Position numbers and translations under genes: made by a program. The notes under the pieces are model-generated. The model had not been told where the DNA came from. It did not search any database and worked only from the letters and a program-made list of their open reading frames with translations. Below, in pieces: positions 24,105 through 33,072 of a stretch of 64,000 nt of DNA; positions within the stretch are counted from its first letter, which is position 1; each line of letters opens with the position of its first letter. The DNA is from Streptomyces tropicalis (GTDB taxonomy: Bacteria; Actinomycetota; Actinomycetes; Streptomycetales; Streptomycetaceae): positions 34,360 to 98,359 of the forward strand of contig NZ_JARJBB010000021.1 of assembly GCF_029269835.1 (NCBI RefSeq), read 5' to 3'.

Positions 24105-25646
24105 TCAGACGACGTCCATGGCGGCGACCTCGTCGGGGCCGCCGTAGCTGACCGGGCCCTGGAAGCGGCGGCGGGCGGTGGCGAACCACCACACCGTGGC
24201 CACGATCAGGACGACCGCCAGGGCGATCGGGGCGTAGTTGAAGGAGTCCACGGTGATGGGCGAGGCCTGCGGCAGCATGAAGAGCACGCTGCTGAGCAGG
24301 ATCCACGTCACGGCCACGACGCCGACGGGGCGGCCCCAGCGGCCCAGGTGCCACGGGCCGGGCCGGAATTCGCCGCCCAGGCGCAGCCGGAGCAGGATCG
24401 GCACCGCGTAGGCGAGGAAGAGCCCGACGACGTTGACGCTCACGATGGCGGTGAAGGCGGTGTGCGACCACCAGCCGGGGAGCACCAGCACCACCGAGCA
24501 GGCCACTGCCAGCCAGACGGCCTTGACGGGCGTGCGGGTCCGCGGGGAGACCGAGTGCCACCAGCGGGAGCCGGGCATCGCACCGTCCCGGGAGAACGCG
24601 AAGATCTGCCGGGTGTTGCTGGTGAGGTTGGCCAGGCCGCAGAAGAGCATGGCCCCGACCACGATCAGCAGCAGCGCCTCGGCGGCGCCGGTGCCGAGGG
24701 CGTCGATGAGGATCCGCACGGGCGGCGCGTCGGCGCTCGCGACCTTGTCGTAGTCGCCGATGCTGTGGACGAGGGCGAGCATCAGGATCAGCCCGGTCAG
24801 CGCCGACCAGCCGATGGCGCGGACGATGCCCCGGGGGGCGTTGACGGTGGCCCGGACCGTCTCCTCCGACATGTGGAAGCTGCCGTCGAAGCCGGTGAAC
24901 GTCCAGCTGGTGACGAGCAGGCCGAGCATGCCGCCGTAAAGCCCGTTCGTGAAACCGGTGTTGTTCGCGAAATGCGTGACGAAGGACGCCGGCTGGTGGT
25001 GGTCGGGGACCGCGACGAGCGCGGTCACGATCACGACGAGTCCGATCAGCAGCCACCAGACGGAGATCCGGTTCAGCACGGCGACCAGGTGGACCGTGTA
25101 GGTGTTGGCCAGGCCCTGGAGCACGATGATCACGGCGGTGATGAGCACCGTCTGGTGGGTGGTCGGGCGGTACGAGGTCCACTGCAGGGCGAGGAACGCC
25201 TGGACGAAGGTGGCGGCGGCGTAGCCCGTGGCGGCGGTGCCGCCGACCTGACCGACGAAGTTCAGCCAGCCGGTGAACCACGACCAGGCGCCGCGGTGCC
25301 GGCGGGCGAGTTTGCCGGCGGAGAAATACAGCGCGCCGCTCGTCGGATAGGCCGAGGCGACCTCTCCCATCGCGGCGCCGACGAACAGCACCATGACGGA
25401 CACCCCGATCCAGCCGAACACGAGAATCCGGGGGCCGCCCGCGTTCATGCCGAATCCGAAGGACGAGAAAATACCCGAGATGATGTTGATGATGGTGAAG
25501 GAGATGGCGAAATTGTCGAATGCCTGGAAACGCCGTGTGAGTTTTCTGGGATAACCCATCGCGTGCAGGGTCGCGTCGTCGTCGAGCGCGCTCGGGTCCG
25601 CGGCGCCGGCGTCGGGGGTGCCGGGTACCGATATCCGTTCGGACAC
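24105..25646 (-). CDS. APC superfamily amino acid/amine permease
   Basis: This 513-residue protein has about twelve membrane helices. The cytosolic N-terminus (residues 1-45) leads into FDNFAISFTIINIISGIFSSFGFG, the conserved APC helix I, and GEVASAYPTSGALYFSAGKL near 95-114. TGFDGSFHMSEET near 255 and ANLTSNTRQIFAFSRDGAMPGSRWW near 330-354 are characteristic of the ACT/GABA permease branch (BAT1/GabP-like). GTG at 25646 follows GAGAGGAAGG. It is 35 bases downstream of a hypothetical gene, probably one operon. Substrate is probably an amine or amino acid. Confidence 0.92.
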   Translation of the reverse strand: MSERISVPGTPDAGAADPSALDDDATLHAMGYPRKLTRRFQAFDNFAISFTIINIISGIFSSFGFGMNAGGPRILVFGWIGVSVMVLFVGAAMGEVASAYPTSGALYFSAGKLARRHRGAWSWFTGWLNFVGQVGGTAATGYAAATFVQAFLALQWTSYRPTTHQTVLITAVIIVLQGLANTYTVHLVAVLNRISVWWLLIGLVVIVTALVAVPDHHQPASFVTHFANNTGFTNGLYGGMLGLLVTSWTFTGFDGSFHMSEETVRATVNAPRGIVRAIGWSALTGLILMLALVHSIGDYDKVASADAPPVRILIDALGTGAAEALLLIVVGAMLFCGLANLTSNTRQIFAFSRDGAMPGSRWWHSVSPRTRTPVKAVWLAVACSVVLVLPGWWSHTAFTAIVSVNVVGLFLAYAVPILLRLRLGGEFRPGPWHLGRWGRPVGVVAVTWILLSSVLFMLPQASPITVDSFNYAPIALAVVLIVATVWWFATARRRFQGPVSYGGPDEVAAMDVV

Positions 25647-25681
25647 GGGTCGACCTTCCTCTCGGTGGGGTGGGGCGAGGG

Positions 25682-26647
25682 TCAGGGGGCGCCGGGCACG
25701 GGCAGGCCGCAGGCGCGGCGGGCCCGGGAGAGCTGCTCGGCGGGGTCGCCGAAGACGCACCAGGGCATGCGGGAGGCGTAGGGGCCCATCGCGGTGAACA
25801 CCGCGCGGGCCTCGAACTCGCGCCGGGCCATCACGAGCGCATGGGCGAGGTAGGCGAGGTCGAGGACGGGGGTGAAGCGGTGCCCGGCGGCCGCGGGCAG
25901 CCAGTTCTGGTAGATCGCGAGTGCGGTGGAGCGCCACTGCGGCTGTTCCCAGACGCGGTCGGCGAGCAGCTGGGTGGGGTTGTAGCTCTCCACCAGCGCG
26001 ACCAGGGGCAGCAGGCGCAGCGGGGAGTCGGCGGGGGCGCGCTGGCTCAGGAAGGCGGCGACGTCCCAGGCGGCGTTGACGGAGCCGCCGTGGCGGGTGA
26101 AGAAGCAGGCGAGGAAGCGGTGGTGGGCCTCGCGGTGCCAGGGGTCGAGGGAGAGGACGTGGGAGAAGAGGCGCCAGGGGCCGGGCGGCGCGGTGAGCAG
26201 GCCGTGCGGTGCGGGGTCGCGCAGCCGGTGCAGCCGGGCCATGGAGAGCCGGGCCACCCAGGGCGTGGGGTCCGCGGGGTCGAGGGCGGAGGCGCGGTCG
26301 CAGGCGGAGAGGGCGATGCGTTCCAGGGTGCGGGCGCGGTCGTCGCGGGCGTCGCCGGCGCGCAGGGCGCGGAGCACGGCGACGCGGGCCCATAAGAGTG
26401 CGGCCTCGGCTACGGGCTCCTCGGCCAGCCAGCGTTCGGAGAGGTCGGAGTCGGCCGCCTCCGAGGCCAGGACCAGGGAGCGGTGGGCGCGCAGGCCGTG
26501 GTCGCCGCGTGTCTCGGTGAGGGCCTCGCGGGCGCTCCCCCAGCGACCGGCCCGCAGATCGACGCACACGCTCGCCAGGTCCCGGTCGTCGGCCGCCGGA
26601 TGCCACACGTACTGACCCTCGAACAGCCCCGCGGCCATCTTCCCCAT
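25682..26647 (-). CDS. Helical-repeat hypothetical protein upstream of the APC permease
   Basis: This 321-residue soluble protein is rich in Ala, Arg, Leu and Trp. Helical pairs such as CDRASALDPADPTPWVARLSMARLHRL near residue 125 and FSHVLSLDPWHREAHHRFLACFFTRHGG near 160 look like degenerate tetratricopeptide repeats. I do not recognise a named family. It begins MGKMAAGLFEGQYVWHP, with alternative starts one to three codons away. It is the first gene of a pair with the permease. Its promoter lies in the divergent region shared with the P-loop kinase gene. Confidence 0.75.
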   Translation of the reverse strand: MGKMAAGLFEGQYVWHPAADDRDLASVCVDLRAGRWGSAREALTETRGDHGLRAHRSLVLASEAADSDLSERWLAEEPVAEAALLWARVAVLRALRAGDARDDRARTLERIALSACDRASALDPADPTPWVARLSMARLHRLRDPAPHGLLTAPPGPWRLFSHVLSLDPWHREAHHRFLACFFTRHGGSVNAAWDVAAFLSQRAPADSPLRLLPLVALVESYNPTQLLADRVWEQPQWRSTALAIYQNWLPAAAGHRFTPVLDLAYLAHALVMARREFEARAVFTAMGPYASRMPWCVFGDPAEQLSRARRACGLPVPGAP

Positions 26648-26740
26648 TCCGTCCCCGTACGACGCCTCGCAGATGCGCAGGAGGCACTTTACTCACCACG
26701 GAGCACAACCGGAACGCAGATTTCGGCATAGTGGGCCGGG

Positions 26741-26754
26741 ATTGGCCGACCAAT
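26741..26754. promoter_or_regulatory. ATTGG-CCGA-CCAAT dyad in a divergent region
   Basis: ATTGG at 26741-26745 and CCAAT at 26750-26754 form an inverted repeat with a four-base spacer. It lies about 95 bases from the leftward start at 26647 and 98 bases from the rightward start at 26852. It may be an operator. The region 26690-26850 is AT-rich for this genome. Confidence 0.4.
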
Positions 26755-26851
26755 AGCGTGACGCGACGGGCTCCTCACCTTGGATCCCACCGATGGTTCA
26801 ATATGGCACTATTTATCGGCGCTCACGATCGCCCGCCGGACGGCACCTATC

Positions 26852-27520
26852 ATGGTCCCCGGAAATGTGCCACCGTCCGTCACCTCACCGGGAACCGCCA
26901 TTCACGCCCTCGCCGCCCGCCTGCGCACCCTGACGCCCTCCTGCGGGCCGGTGCGCCTGATCGGCGTCGACGGGCACGCCGGCTCGGGCAAGTCGACCTT
27001 CGCGGCCCGGCTGGCCGCGGAACTCGGCGGCGCCCCGGTGCTGCACCTGGACGACGTCGCCCGCCACGAGGAGCTCTTCGCGTGGGACCGGCGCCTGGTG
27101 GCGGACGTGCTCGACCCGCTGGCCCGGGGCGCGGCGGGCCGCTACGCCCCCTACGACTGGCACGCCCGGCGCTCCGGGCCCGTCCGCACGCTGAGCCCGG
27201 TCCCCGTGATCCTGGTCGAGGGCGTGGGCGCAGGCCGCCGCGCACTGCGCCCCTTCCTCGCCCGGCTGCTGTGGATGGAGATGCCCCGCGAGGCGGCCTG
27301 GGAGCGGGGGCGGTCCCGGGACGGGGCGGAGCAGCGGGACTTCTGGGACGGATGGGTCCGGGCGGAGCGCCGGCACTTCGCCGAGGACCCCTCACGACCG
27401 TTCGCGGACCTTCTGGTACGGCAGGTGCGCGAGGGGTACGAGGTGCTCCCGGGACCCGGCGGGACGCCCGGAAGCGACCAGAGCGTCACTCACGGTCACG
27501 ACCCGTCGGCAATGTGCTGA
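26852..27520 (+). CDS. Uridine kinase-like P-loop NTPase
   Basis: This 222-residue protein has a Walker A motif GVDGHAGSGKSTFAARLA near residues 38-55 and HLDDVARHEELFAWDRRL near 68, resembling the DDFY acceptor-site motif of uridine/pantothenate-kinase folds. VILVEGVGAGRRALRPF near 125 and EAAWERGRSRDG near 150 follow. The family is usually annotated as a uridine kinase-like or (d)NMP kinase-like ATP-binding protein; the substrate is unproved. The start at 26852 (MVPGNVPPSV) was chosen because GGACGG lies eight bases upstream; the frame remains open to 26780, so a longer form is possible. It stands alone, read towards the EccA-like gene. Confidence 0.82.
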   Translation: MVPGNVPPSVTSPGTAIHALAARLRTLTPSCGPVRLIGVDGHAGSGKSTFAARLAAELGGAPVLHLDDVARHEELFAWDRRLVADVLDPLARGAAGRYAPYDWHARRSGPVRTLSPVPVILVEGVGAGRRALRPFLARLLWMEMPREAAWERGRSRDGAEQRDFWDGWVRAERRHFAEDPSRPFADLLVRQVREGYEVLPGPGGTPGSDQSVTHGHDPSAMC

Positions 27521-27969
27521 ACCTGTGAAAACCCGTGCGGGGGAACTTCTCCGGCTCCTTCAACTCCGCTTGACCGGCGGGCCGTACAGGTCTTACGTTC
27601 TCAATGTGCGGTCCGATGGGACCGCCGACAGGACGCGAGGCCCCCGGTTGTTCCCCCGTGATCGGGGGCTTCGTTCTGCCCTTCTTCCGCTTTCCGGACG
27701 CCGCACGGCTCCGTTCGCTCACCCTCGGTGACCGCGCCCCGCGCGCCCCCCGTCCGCTCCCACCTCGCCGAAGGGCCTGTACGGCACCCTTCGGCAGACA
27801 GCGGTGCCGCAGGTACGATGCCCCGGAGCGACCTTCGAACAGCGGTGTCGCGCACCGGCAACTCGGTTCCACTGCACAGCGGTTCAGTATCGGCAGCCGC
27901 CGGGCGACGGTTCGGGGGCGCCCGTTGGGCCTGATCCACCTGACACCCTGACCTACGGGGGCACGGTTT
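27521..27969. other. Spacer upstream of the EccA-like ATPase gene
   Basis: This 449-base spacer holds a small hairpin (27653-27668) that may end the kinase transcript, and the promoter region of the EccA-like gene to its right (about 27850-27965). Frames across it give Arg/Pro-rich products without family signs. No RNA gene was seen. Confidence 0.4.
27653..27668 (+). terminator. CCCCCG-TGAT-CGGGGG hairpin downstream of the kinase-like gene
   Basis: A six-base perfect GC stem with a TGAT loop is followed by cttcgttct. It lies 133 bases beyond the stop. It is short, so termination here is only likely, not certain. Confidence 0.45.
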
Positions 27970-29847
27970 GTGGGGGACGTGATGGACTTCGGCAGGCGGG
28001 GCCCCGAGGCTCCGGCCGACCTCGCGTGGCTGCGAGGCGTGGACGCCTACACGATGGGCGCCTATCCGCAGGCGGAGGAGGAGTTCCGCACCGCGGTGCG
28101 GATGGACCCGGGGATGGCCGACGGCTGGCTCGGGCTGCACGCGCTGCGCGTCGACACGACGACCGCGCTGCTGCGCATGTTCCGCCACCGCGAGCGCTTC
28201 GGGGAGCAGCGCGCCCGCCACCGCCGCACCCTCAACTCCTGGTACTGGCTGGGCTGGTGGGTGCAGCCGGTGCTGGAGAGCCCCCGGGACCTGCTGCTCG
28301 CGCACGCCTCGCACTGGCTGGACGGGCGCCATGTGCCCGAGCTGGACCGGGCGCTGGCCGGCCTGCCGCCGGTGGACACCGACGCCCAGGTCCGCTTCCT
28401 GCACGCCTGCCGGGCCTATCTGGTCAAGGACTGGGAGCAGCTCGTCCGGCACACCGACCCGCTCCTGGACGACGCCCTGCTCGGCATCGAGGCCGGGCTG
28501 TTCGGCGGCATGGCCCGGGTCCGGCTGGAGACGTACGGGCAGGCCGAGCCGCTGCTGTCGGCCGCGCTGATGCGGTGCCGCAGCGAGCAGCCCCAGCGCA
28601 AGGAGCTGCGGTACTGGCTGGCGCGGGCGCACGAGGGCACCGGGCGCAGCGCGGCGGCGCTGCCGCTGTACCGGGCGGTGCACCGGATCGATCCGGCGTT
28701 CATGGACACCTCGGCCCGGCTGGCGGCGATCGCCGAGGGCGACGGCTACGACGACACCGCCGACCTGGCGGCCATCGCGCTGGCCGGCTTCGGCCAGGAC
28801 GCGGTCGACGGCCCGGACGCCCTGGACCCGCTGTTCGGCGCGGAGGGCCGCGACCTGCGGATCCCCGAGCCCGATCCGCCGGTGGCGGGCGGCCTGCCCT
28901 CGATCGTCGACCCGGCGGTGCGCGAGCGGACCGCGGTCCCCCCGCAGCCGGTGCCCACCGGGCCCACCGACGCCGTGTTGCTCGAAGAAGCGCTGGCCGA
29001 ACTCGAGCGCATGGTGGGGCTGGAGCCGGTGAAGCGTCAGGTCAAGGCGCTGTCGGCACAGCTGAACATGGCCCGGCTGCGCGCCGGGCAGGGGCTGCCG
29101 GTCCAGCCGCCGAAACGCCACTTCGTCTTCTCCGGCCCCTCGGGCACCGGCAAGACCACGGTCGCCCGGATCCTCGGCCGGGTCTTCTACGCGCTCGGCC
29201 TGCTCGGCGGCGACCACCTGGTGGAGGCCCAGCGGGCGGACCTGGTCGGCGAGTACCTCGGCCAGACCGCCGTGAAGGCCAACGAGCTCATCGACTCGGC
29301 CATCGGCGGCGTCCTCTTCGTCGACGAGGCGTACTCCCTGTCCAACTCCGGGTACAGCAAGGGCGACGCGTACGGCGACGAGGCGCTGCAGGTGCTGCTG
29401 AAGCGCGCCGAGGACAACCGCGACCACCTCGTGGTGATCCTGGCGGGCTACCCCGAGGGCATGGACCGCCTGCTGGCCGCCAACCCCGGGCTGTCCTCCC
29501 GTTTCACCACCCGGGTCGACTTCCCGTCGTACCGGCCGCCGGAGCTCACCGAGATCGGCAGGGTGCTCGCCGGGGAGAACGGCGACGTGTGGGACGAGGA
29601 GGCGCTGGACGAGCTGCGCTCCATCGCCGGGCACGTGGTCGACCAGGGCTGGATCGACGAGCTGGGCAACGGGCGGTTCCTGCGGACCCTGTACGAGAAG
29701 AGCTGCGCCTACCGGGACCTGCGGCTGTCGGTGTACCCGGGCGATCTGTCCCGGGACGACCTGGCGACGCTGCGGCTGCCGGACCTGATGCAGGCGTACG
29801 GAGAGGTGCTGTCGGGGCGGGGACCGCAGGATCCGTCGGCGCCGTGA
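27970..29847 (+). CDS. EccA/CbbX-like AAA ATPase with N-terminal TPR domain
   Basis: This protein of 625 residues has an N-terminal tetratricopeptide-like half (GVDAYTMGAYPQAEEEFRTAVRMDP near residues 24-48) and a C-terminal AAA domain of the CbbX/EccA type. Walker A is SGPSGTGKTTVARILG near 388-403 and Walker B GGVLFVDEAYSLSN near 443-456. NPGLSSRFTTRVDFPSYRP near 505 holds the sensor and arginine-finger region. EccA proteins serve ESX/type VII secretion as cytosolic chaperone ATPases, but no other ESX gene is in the window. GTG at 27970 was taken; ATG at 27982 also has a good GGGGG upstream. Confidence 0.9.
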   Translation: MGDVMDFGRRGPEAPADLAWLRGVDAYTMGAYPQAEEEFRTAVRMDPGMADGWLGLHALRVDTTTALLRMFRHRERFGEQRARHRRTLNSWYWLGWWVQPVLESPRDLLLAHASHWLDGRHVPELDRALAGLPPVDTDAQVRFLHACRAYLVKDWEQLVRHTDPLLDDALLGIEAGLFGGMARVRLETYGQAEPLLSAALMRCRSEQPQRKELRYWLARAHEGTGRSAAALPLYRAVHRIDPAFMDTSARLAAIAEGDGYDDTADLAAIALAGFGQDAVDGPDALDPLFGAEGRDLRIPEPDPPVAGGLPSIVDPAVRERTAVPPQPVPTGPTDAVLLEEALAELERMVGLEPVKRQVKALSAQLNMARLRAGQGLPVQPPKRHFVFSGPSGTGKTTVARILGRVFYALGLLGGDHLVEAQRADLVGEYLGQTAVKANELIDSAIGGVLFVDEAYSLSNSGYSKGDAYGDEALQVLLKRAEDNRDHLVVILAGYPEGMDRLLAANPGLSSRFTTRVDFPSYRPPELTEIGRVLAGENGDVWDEEALDELRSIAGHVVDQGWIDELGNGRFLRTLYEKSCAYRDLRLSVYPGDLSRDDLATLRLPDLMQAYGEVLSGRGPQDPSAP

Positions 29848-29874
29848 CGGATCCCGCGGCCGGACCGCCGGCGT

Positions 29875-29926
29875 CCGGTCGCCGGACTCCCGCCGTCCGT
29901 GCGGAGCGTGGGAGTCCGGCGACCGG
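29875..29926. terminator. Bidirectional terminator between EccA-like and CNNM genes
   Basis: A 17-base perfect stem pairs 29875-29891 with 29910-29926 around an 18-base loop. It lies between two converging genes, 27 bases after one stop and three bases before the other. Confidence 0.85.
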
Positions 29927-29928
29927 GC

Positions 29929-31014
29929 CTACGTGGCCAGGACCTGCTCGGGCTCGGCGTCGGCGCGCGGCTCGGTGAGCCGCACCTCGGGCGCCACCCG
30001 GTGGGCCGGGTCGCGGACCTCGCCGACCAGCAGCTCCAGCACGTCCTCCAGGGCCACCAGGCCCAGGACGCGGCCGGAGCCGTCGGCCACCTGGGCCAGA
30101 TGGGTCGCCGCCCGCCGCATGACGGTGAGCACGTCGTCCAGCGGCAGCTCGGACCGGAGCGTCGTCATCGGCCGCCATATCCGCTGCGGCACCGCCCGGT
30201 CGGAGTCCTCCACGTCCAGCACGTCCTTGACGTGGAGGTAGCCCATGAAGGCGCCGGTCTCCGCGGCGACCGGGAAGCGGGAGTAGCCGGTGCGCGCGGT
30301 CAGGGCGACGATCTCGCCCGGGGTGACCGACGGACCGACGGTCACCAGCGCCTCGCGCCGCAGCAGCACGTCCGTGACCGGGCGGGAGCCCAGCTCCAGC
30401 GCGTCCTCCAGGCGCTCCTGCTCCTCGGGGGCGAGGAGACCGGCCTGCCCGGCGTCCTCGACCAGGCGGTTCAGCTGCTCGCTGGTGAAGACGGCCTCGA
30501 CCTCGTCCTTGGGGTCGACGCGGAACAGCCGCAGGATGCCCTGCGCGCACGCCCCGAGCGCCACCGTGATCGGCCGGCACAGCCGGGCGAAGGCGACCAG
30601 GCCCGGGCCGAGCCAGAGCGCGGCCTTCTCCGGCGCGGCCATCGCCAGGTTCTTCGGGACCATCTCGCCGATGACGAGGTGGAAGAAGACCACGGCCGCG
30701 AGCGCGATGACGTAGCCGAGGGGGTGGACGACCCCGTCGGGCAGGTGGAGCCGGGTGAACAGCGGCTCCAGCAGGTGGGCCACCGTCGGCTCGGCCACCG
30801 CCCCCAGCGTCAGGGAGCACACGGTGATGCCGAACTGGGCGGCGGCCATCATCTGCGGCAGCCGCTCCAGACCGTGCAGCACCTGCCGGGCGCGGGCGGT
30901 GCCCAGCGGCTCGATCTGGCTGCGGCGGACGGAGACGAGCGCGAACTCGGCGCCCACGAAGAAGCCGTTGGCGAGGACCAGCAGCGCGGCGAGGAGGAGT
31001 TGGAGCGCGCTCAT
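29929..31014 (-). CDS. CNNM/CBS-domain membrane protein (second of pair)
   Basis: This 361-residue protein starts with the DUF21/CNNM transmembrane domain (about residues 1-190; LVLANGFFVGAEFALVSVRRSQIEPL near 13-38). The IGEMVPKNLAM motif near 115 is the conserved acidic, Pro-containing region. Two CBS domains follow: RPVTDVLLRREALVTV near 205 and WRPMTTLRSELPLDDVLTVMRR near 273, ending at LVALEDVLELLVGEVRDP. It lacks the C-terminal CorC_HlyC domain that its partner has. Its start overlaps the upstream partner by ATGA. Family members act in Mg2+/Co2+ homeostasis; 'hemolysin' in old annotation is misleading. Confidence 0.93.
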   Translation of the reverse strand: MSALQLLLAALLVLANGFFVGAEFALVSVRRSQIEPLGTARARQVLHGLERLPQMMAAAQFGITVCSLTLGAVAEPTVAHLLEPLFTRLHLPDGVVHPLGYVIALAAVVFFHLVIGEMVPKNLAMAAPEKAALWLGPGLVAFARLCRPITVALGACAQGILRLFRVDPKDEVEAVFTSEQLNRLVEDAGQAGLLAPEEQERLEDALELGSRPVTDVLLRREALVTVGPSVTPGEIVALTARTGYSRFPVAAETGAFMGYLHVKDVLDVEDSDRAVPQRIWRPMTTLRSELPLDDVLTVMRRAATHLAQVADGSGRVLGLVALEDVLELLVGEVRDPAHRVAPEVRLTEPRADAEPEQVLAT

Positions 31015-32357
31015 CGGACGGCCTCCACGACGGCCGCGACGGTGTCCACCGCGGAAGAGGTGCGCACCAGGCGGACCCGCTCGGCGCGGTAGTGCCCGAC
31101 CTGCCGCACGGACAGCCGCCAGCCGGGCAGCTCGGCCCGGTCGCCGGGGGCCGGGATGCGGCCGAGCAGGTCGGCGACCAGTCCCGCGACCGTCTCGTAC
31201 GGGCCCTCGGGCACCTCCAGGCCGATGCGCAGCAGCAGGTCGACCCGGCAGCTGCCGTCGACGTCCCAGGCGGGCCTGCCGTCCTCCGGCGGGACCGCGG
31301 CGAGCTCGGGCACGTCCTTGGCGTCGTGCTCGTCGCGGACCTCGCCGACGATCTCCTCGACGATGTCCTCCAGCGTCACCACGCCCGCCGTGCCGCCGTA
31401 CTCGTCGACGACGACGGCGATGGGCTGCTCGCTGCGCAGCTGCGCCAGGAGCGGCTGGACCGGCAGCGTCTCGGGGACCAGCAGGGCGGGGCGGGCGATG
31501 CGGCCGGCGGGGACCCGCAGCCGCTGGTGGACCGGGACCGCCAGCGCGTCCTTGAGGTGCACCATCCCGACGACCTCGTCGATCTTCTCCTGGTAGACGG
31601 GGAAGCGGGACAGGCCGGTGGCGCGGGTGAGGTTGACCACGTCCTCGGCGGTCGCCGAGGACTGCAGGGCACTGACCTTCACGCGCGGGGTCATGACGTG
31701 CTGCGCGGTCAGGTCGCCCAGGGACAGGGTCCGCACGAACAGGTCGGCCGTGTCCTGCTCCAGGGCTCCGGCCTGCGCCGAGTGGCGGGCCAGGGAAACC
31801 AGCTCGCCGGGGGTGCGGGCGGAGGCCAGTTCCTCGGCCGGTTCGACGCCGAGTGCCCGGACCAGCCGATTGGCGACCGTGTTCAGCGCGGCGATCACCG
31901 GGCGGAACAGGCGCGCGAAGCGGTGCTGCGGGCCGGCCACGAAGCGGGCGACCTGCAACGGCCGCGAGACCGCCCAGTTCTTGGGCACGAGCTCGCCGAG
32001 CACCATCTGGATCGCCGAGGCGAGCAGCATGCCCACCACGACGGCGACCCCGGACACGGCGCCCTCGGGGACGCCGACGGCGCTGAACGGGCCGCGCAGC
32101 AGCTCGGCCAGGGCCGGTTCGGCGAGCATGCCGACGACCAGGGAGGTGATGGTGATGCCGAGCTGGGTCCCGGAGAGCTGGAAGGACAGCTCCTTGAGGG
32201 ACTCCACGACCCTGGACGCGCGCCGGTCGCCCTGGGCGGCGGCCTGCTCGGCCTCCGGGCGCTCGACGGTCACCAGGCCGAATTCGGCGGCCACGAAGAA
32301 GCCGTTGGCCAGGATCAGGAGGAAGGCCGCTCCGAGGAGCAGCAGGGGGATGGTCAT
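31011..32357 (-). CDS. CNNM/CBS/CorC-domain membrane protein (first of pair)
   Basis: This 448-residue protein has a CNNM transmembrane domain (LLILANGFFVAAEFGLVTVERPEAEQ near residues 12-37, LGELVPKNWAV near 120), CBS pairs near 210-330 (HVMTPRVKVSALQSSATAEDVV, VVDEYGGTAGVVTLEDIVEEIVGEVRDEHD) and a C-terminal CorC_HlyC transporter-associated domain (DVDGSCRVDLLLRIGLEVPEG, then YETVAGLVADLLGRIPAPGD). It is the usual full-length form, and the downstream gene is a shorter paralogue overlapping by four bases, an arrangement common in actinobacteria. GGAGG precedes the ATG. A hairpin lies in the leader. A role in divalent-cation efflux or Mg2+ resistance is inferred. Confidence 0.94.
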   Translation of the reverse strand: MTIPLLLLGAAFLLILANGFFVAAEFGLVTVERPEAEQAAAQGDRRASRVVESLKELSFQLSGTQLGITITSLVVGMLAEPALAELLRGPFSAVGVPEGAVSGVAVVVGMLLASAIQMVLGELVPKNWAVSRPLQVARFVAGPQHRFARLFRPVIAALNTVANRLVRALGVEPAEELASARTPGELVSLARHSAQAGALEQDTADLFVRTLSLGDLTAQHVMTPRVKVSALQSSATAEDVVNLTRATGLSRFPVYQEKIDEVVGMVHLKDALAVPVHQRLRVPAGRIARPALLVPETLPVQPLLAQLRSEQPIAVVVDEYGGTAGVVTLEDIVEEIVGEVRDEHDAKDVPELAAVPPEDGRPAWDVDGSCRVDLLLRIGLEVPEGPYETVAGLVADLLGRIPAPGDRAELPGWRLSVRQVGHYRAERVRLVRTSSAVDTVAAVVEAVR

Positions 32358-32380
32358 GATGCCGCCGCCTCCGCGTGCAC

Positions 32381-32404
32381 GCGGACCGCACGGGTGCGGT
32401 CCGC
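32381..32404 (-). promoter_or_regulatory. Leader hairpin upstream of the CNNM pair
   Basis: GCGGACCGCA at 32381-32390 and TGCGGTCCGC at 32395-32404 form a ten-base perfect stem with loop cggg. It sits 24 bases upstream of the first CNNM start codon, just before its GGAGG site. It could affect translation or terminate upstream reading; it is too short for a known Mg2+ riboswitch. Confidence 0.5.
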
Positions 32405-32590
32405 GCTATATCGGCAGGGGGCGGCGCAGGTACTGCAGGACGATCCGTCCATCGCCGGGGGAAGTCACTCCTCGGATAGCAGGAGCCCCCGGCACCGGTC
32501 GGAGCACAGGGGCGGGGGCGCGGTGGACGCGTCCTCCCCCACCAGATTAATCAAGACAGCCGCCGATGCGGCAGGGCGGACACCGTCGAG

Positions 32591-33058
32591 TCAGCCGCGG
32601 GGGCCCTCCGGGGACCGCTCGGGGTCCCCGGCGGAGCGCGCCGCGACGAGCGCGCGCAGGGCCCGCGCGTCGGCGATGGCGCGGTCCCGGGCGATGCCCG
32701 GCTGAATGCCCAGCACGGGCAGGCTGGTGCCGTCGCTGAGGTCGAGGAAGACCCACGGGTCGCCGGGGCGGAGGTTCACGTGGAGGATCTCCGCCCAGGC
32801 CAGCCGGCGCCGGGACGTGATGTTCACCACGGTGACGCCCGTGTCGTCGGCGAGGACCCTCGGCCGGGCGAGCATCAGCAGCACTCCGCCGAGGAGTGCC
32901 CCGGTGAGGACGAAGCTGGCGCGCTCGCCGGCGTTGAGGGTCTCCAGCATCATCCCGACGGCCGACACGACCACGAAGATCGCGACCGCGGCGGTGACCA
33001 GGACCGCGCGGGTGCGGGCCGGCCGGAAGGTGACGGGGAGGGCGGGCAGGTCGGACAT
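32591..33058 (-). CDS. PH-like domain membrane protein at the end of the rib-his operon
   Basis: This 155-residue protein has two membrane helices near residues 18-36 and 48-65 (VTAAVAIFVVVSAVGMMLE, FVLTGALLGGVLLMLA) followed by a small beta domain with GVTVVNITSRRRLAWAEILHVNLRPGDPWVFLDLSDGTSLPVLGIQ (about 75-120), the bacterial PH_6 pattern. The role is unknown. It lies 14 bases downstream of hisG and is probably co-transcribed. In Mycobacterium tuberculosis a PH-like membrane gene follows ribH, so the link to riboflavin genes is conserved in a different order. Confidence 0.85.
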   Translation of the reverse strand: MSDLPALPVTFRPARTRAVLVTAAVAIFVVVSAVGMMLETLNAGERASFVLTGALLGGVLLMLARPRVLADDTGVTVVNITSRRRLAWAEILHVNLRPGDPWVFLDLSDGTSLPVLGIQPGIARDRAIADARALRALVAARSAGDPERSPEGPRG

Positions 33059-33072
33059 CGCGGGGCGCCCCC

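Noticed and set aside
27970..29847. A type VII (ESX) secretion locus around the EccA-like gene
   Set aside because: No EsxA/B, EccB, EccC, EccD or MycP gene is present in the window; CbbX/EccA-like ATPases also occur alone.
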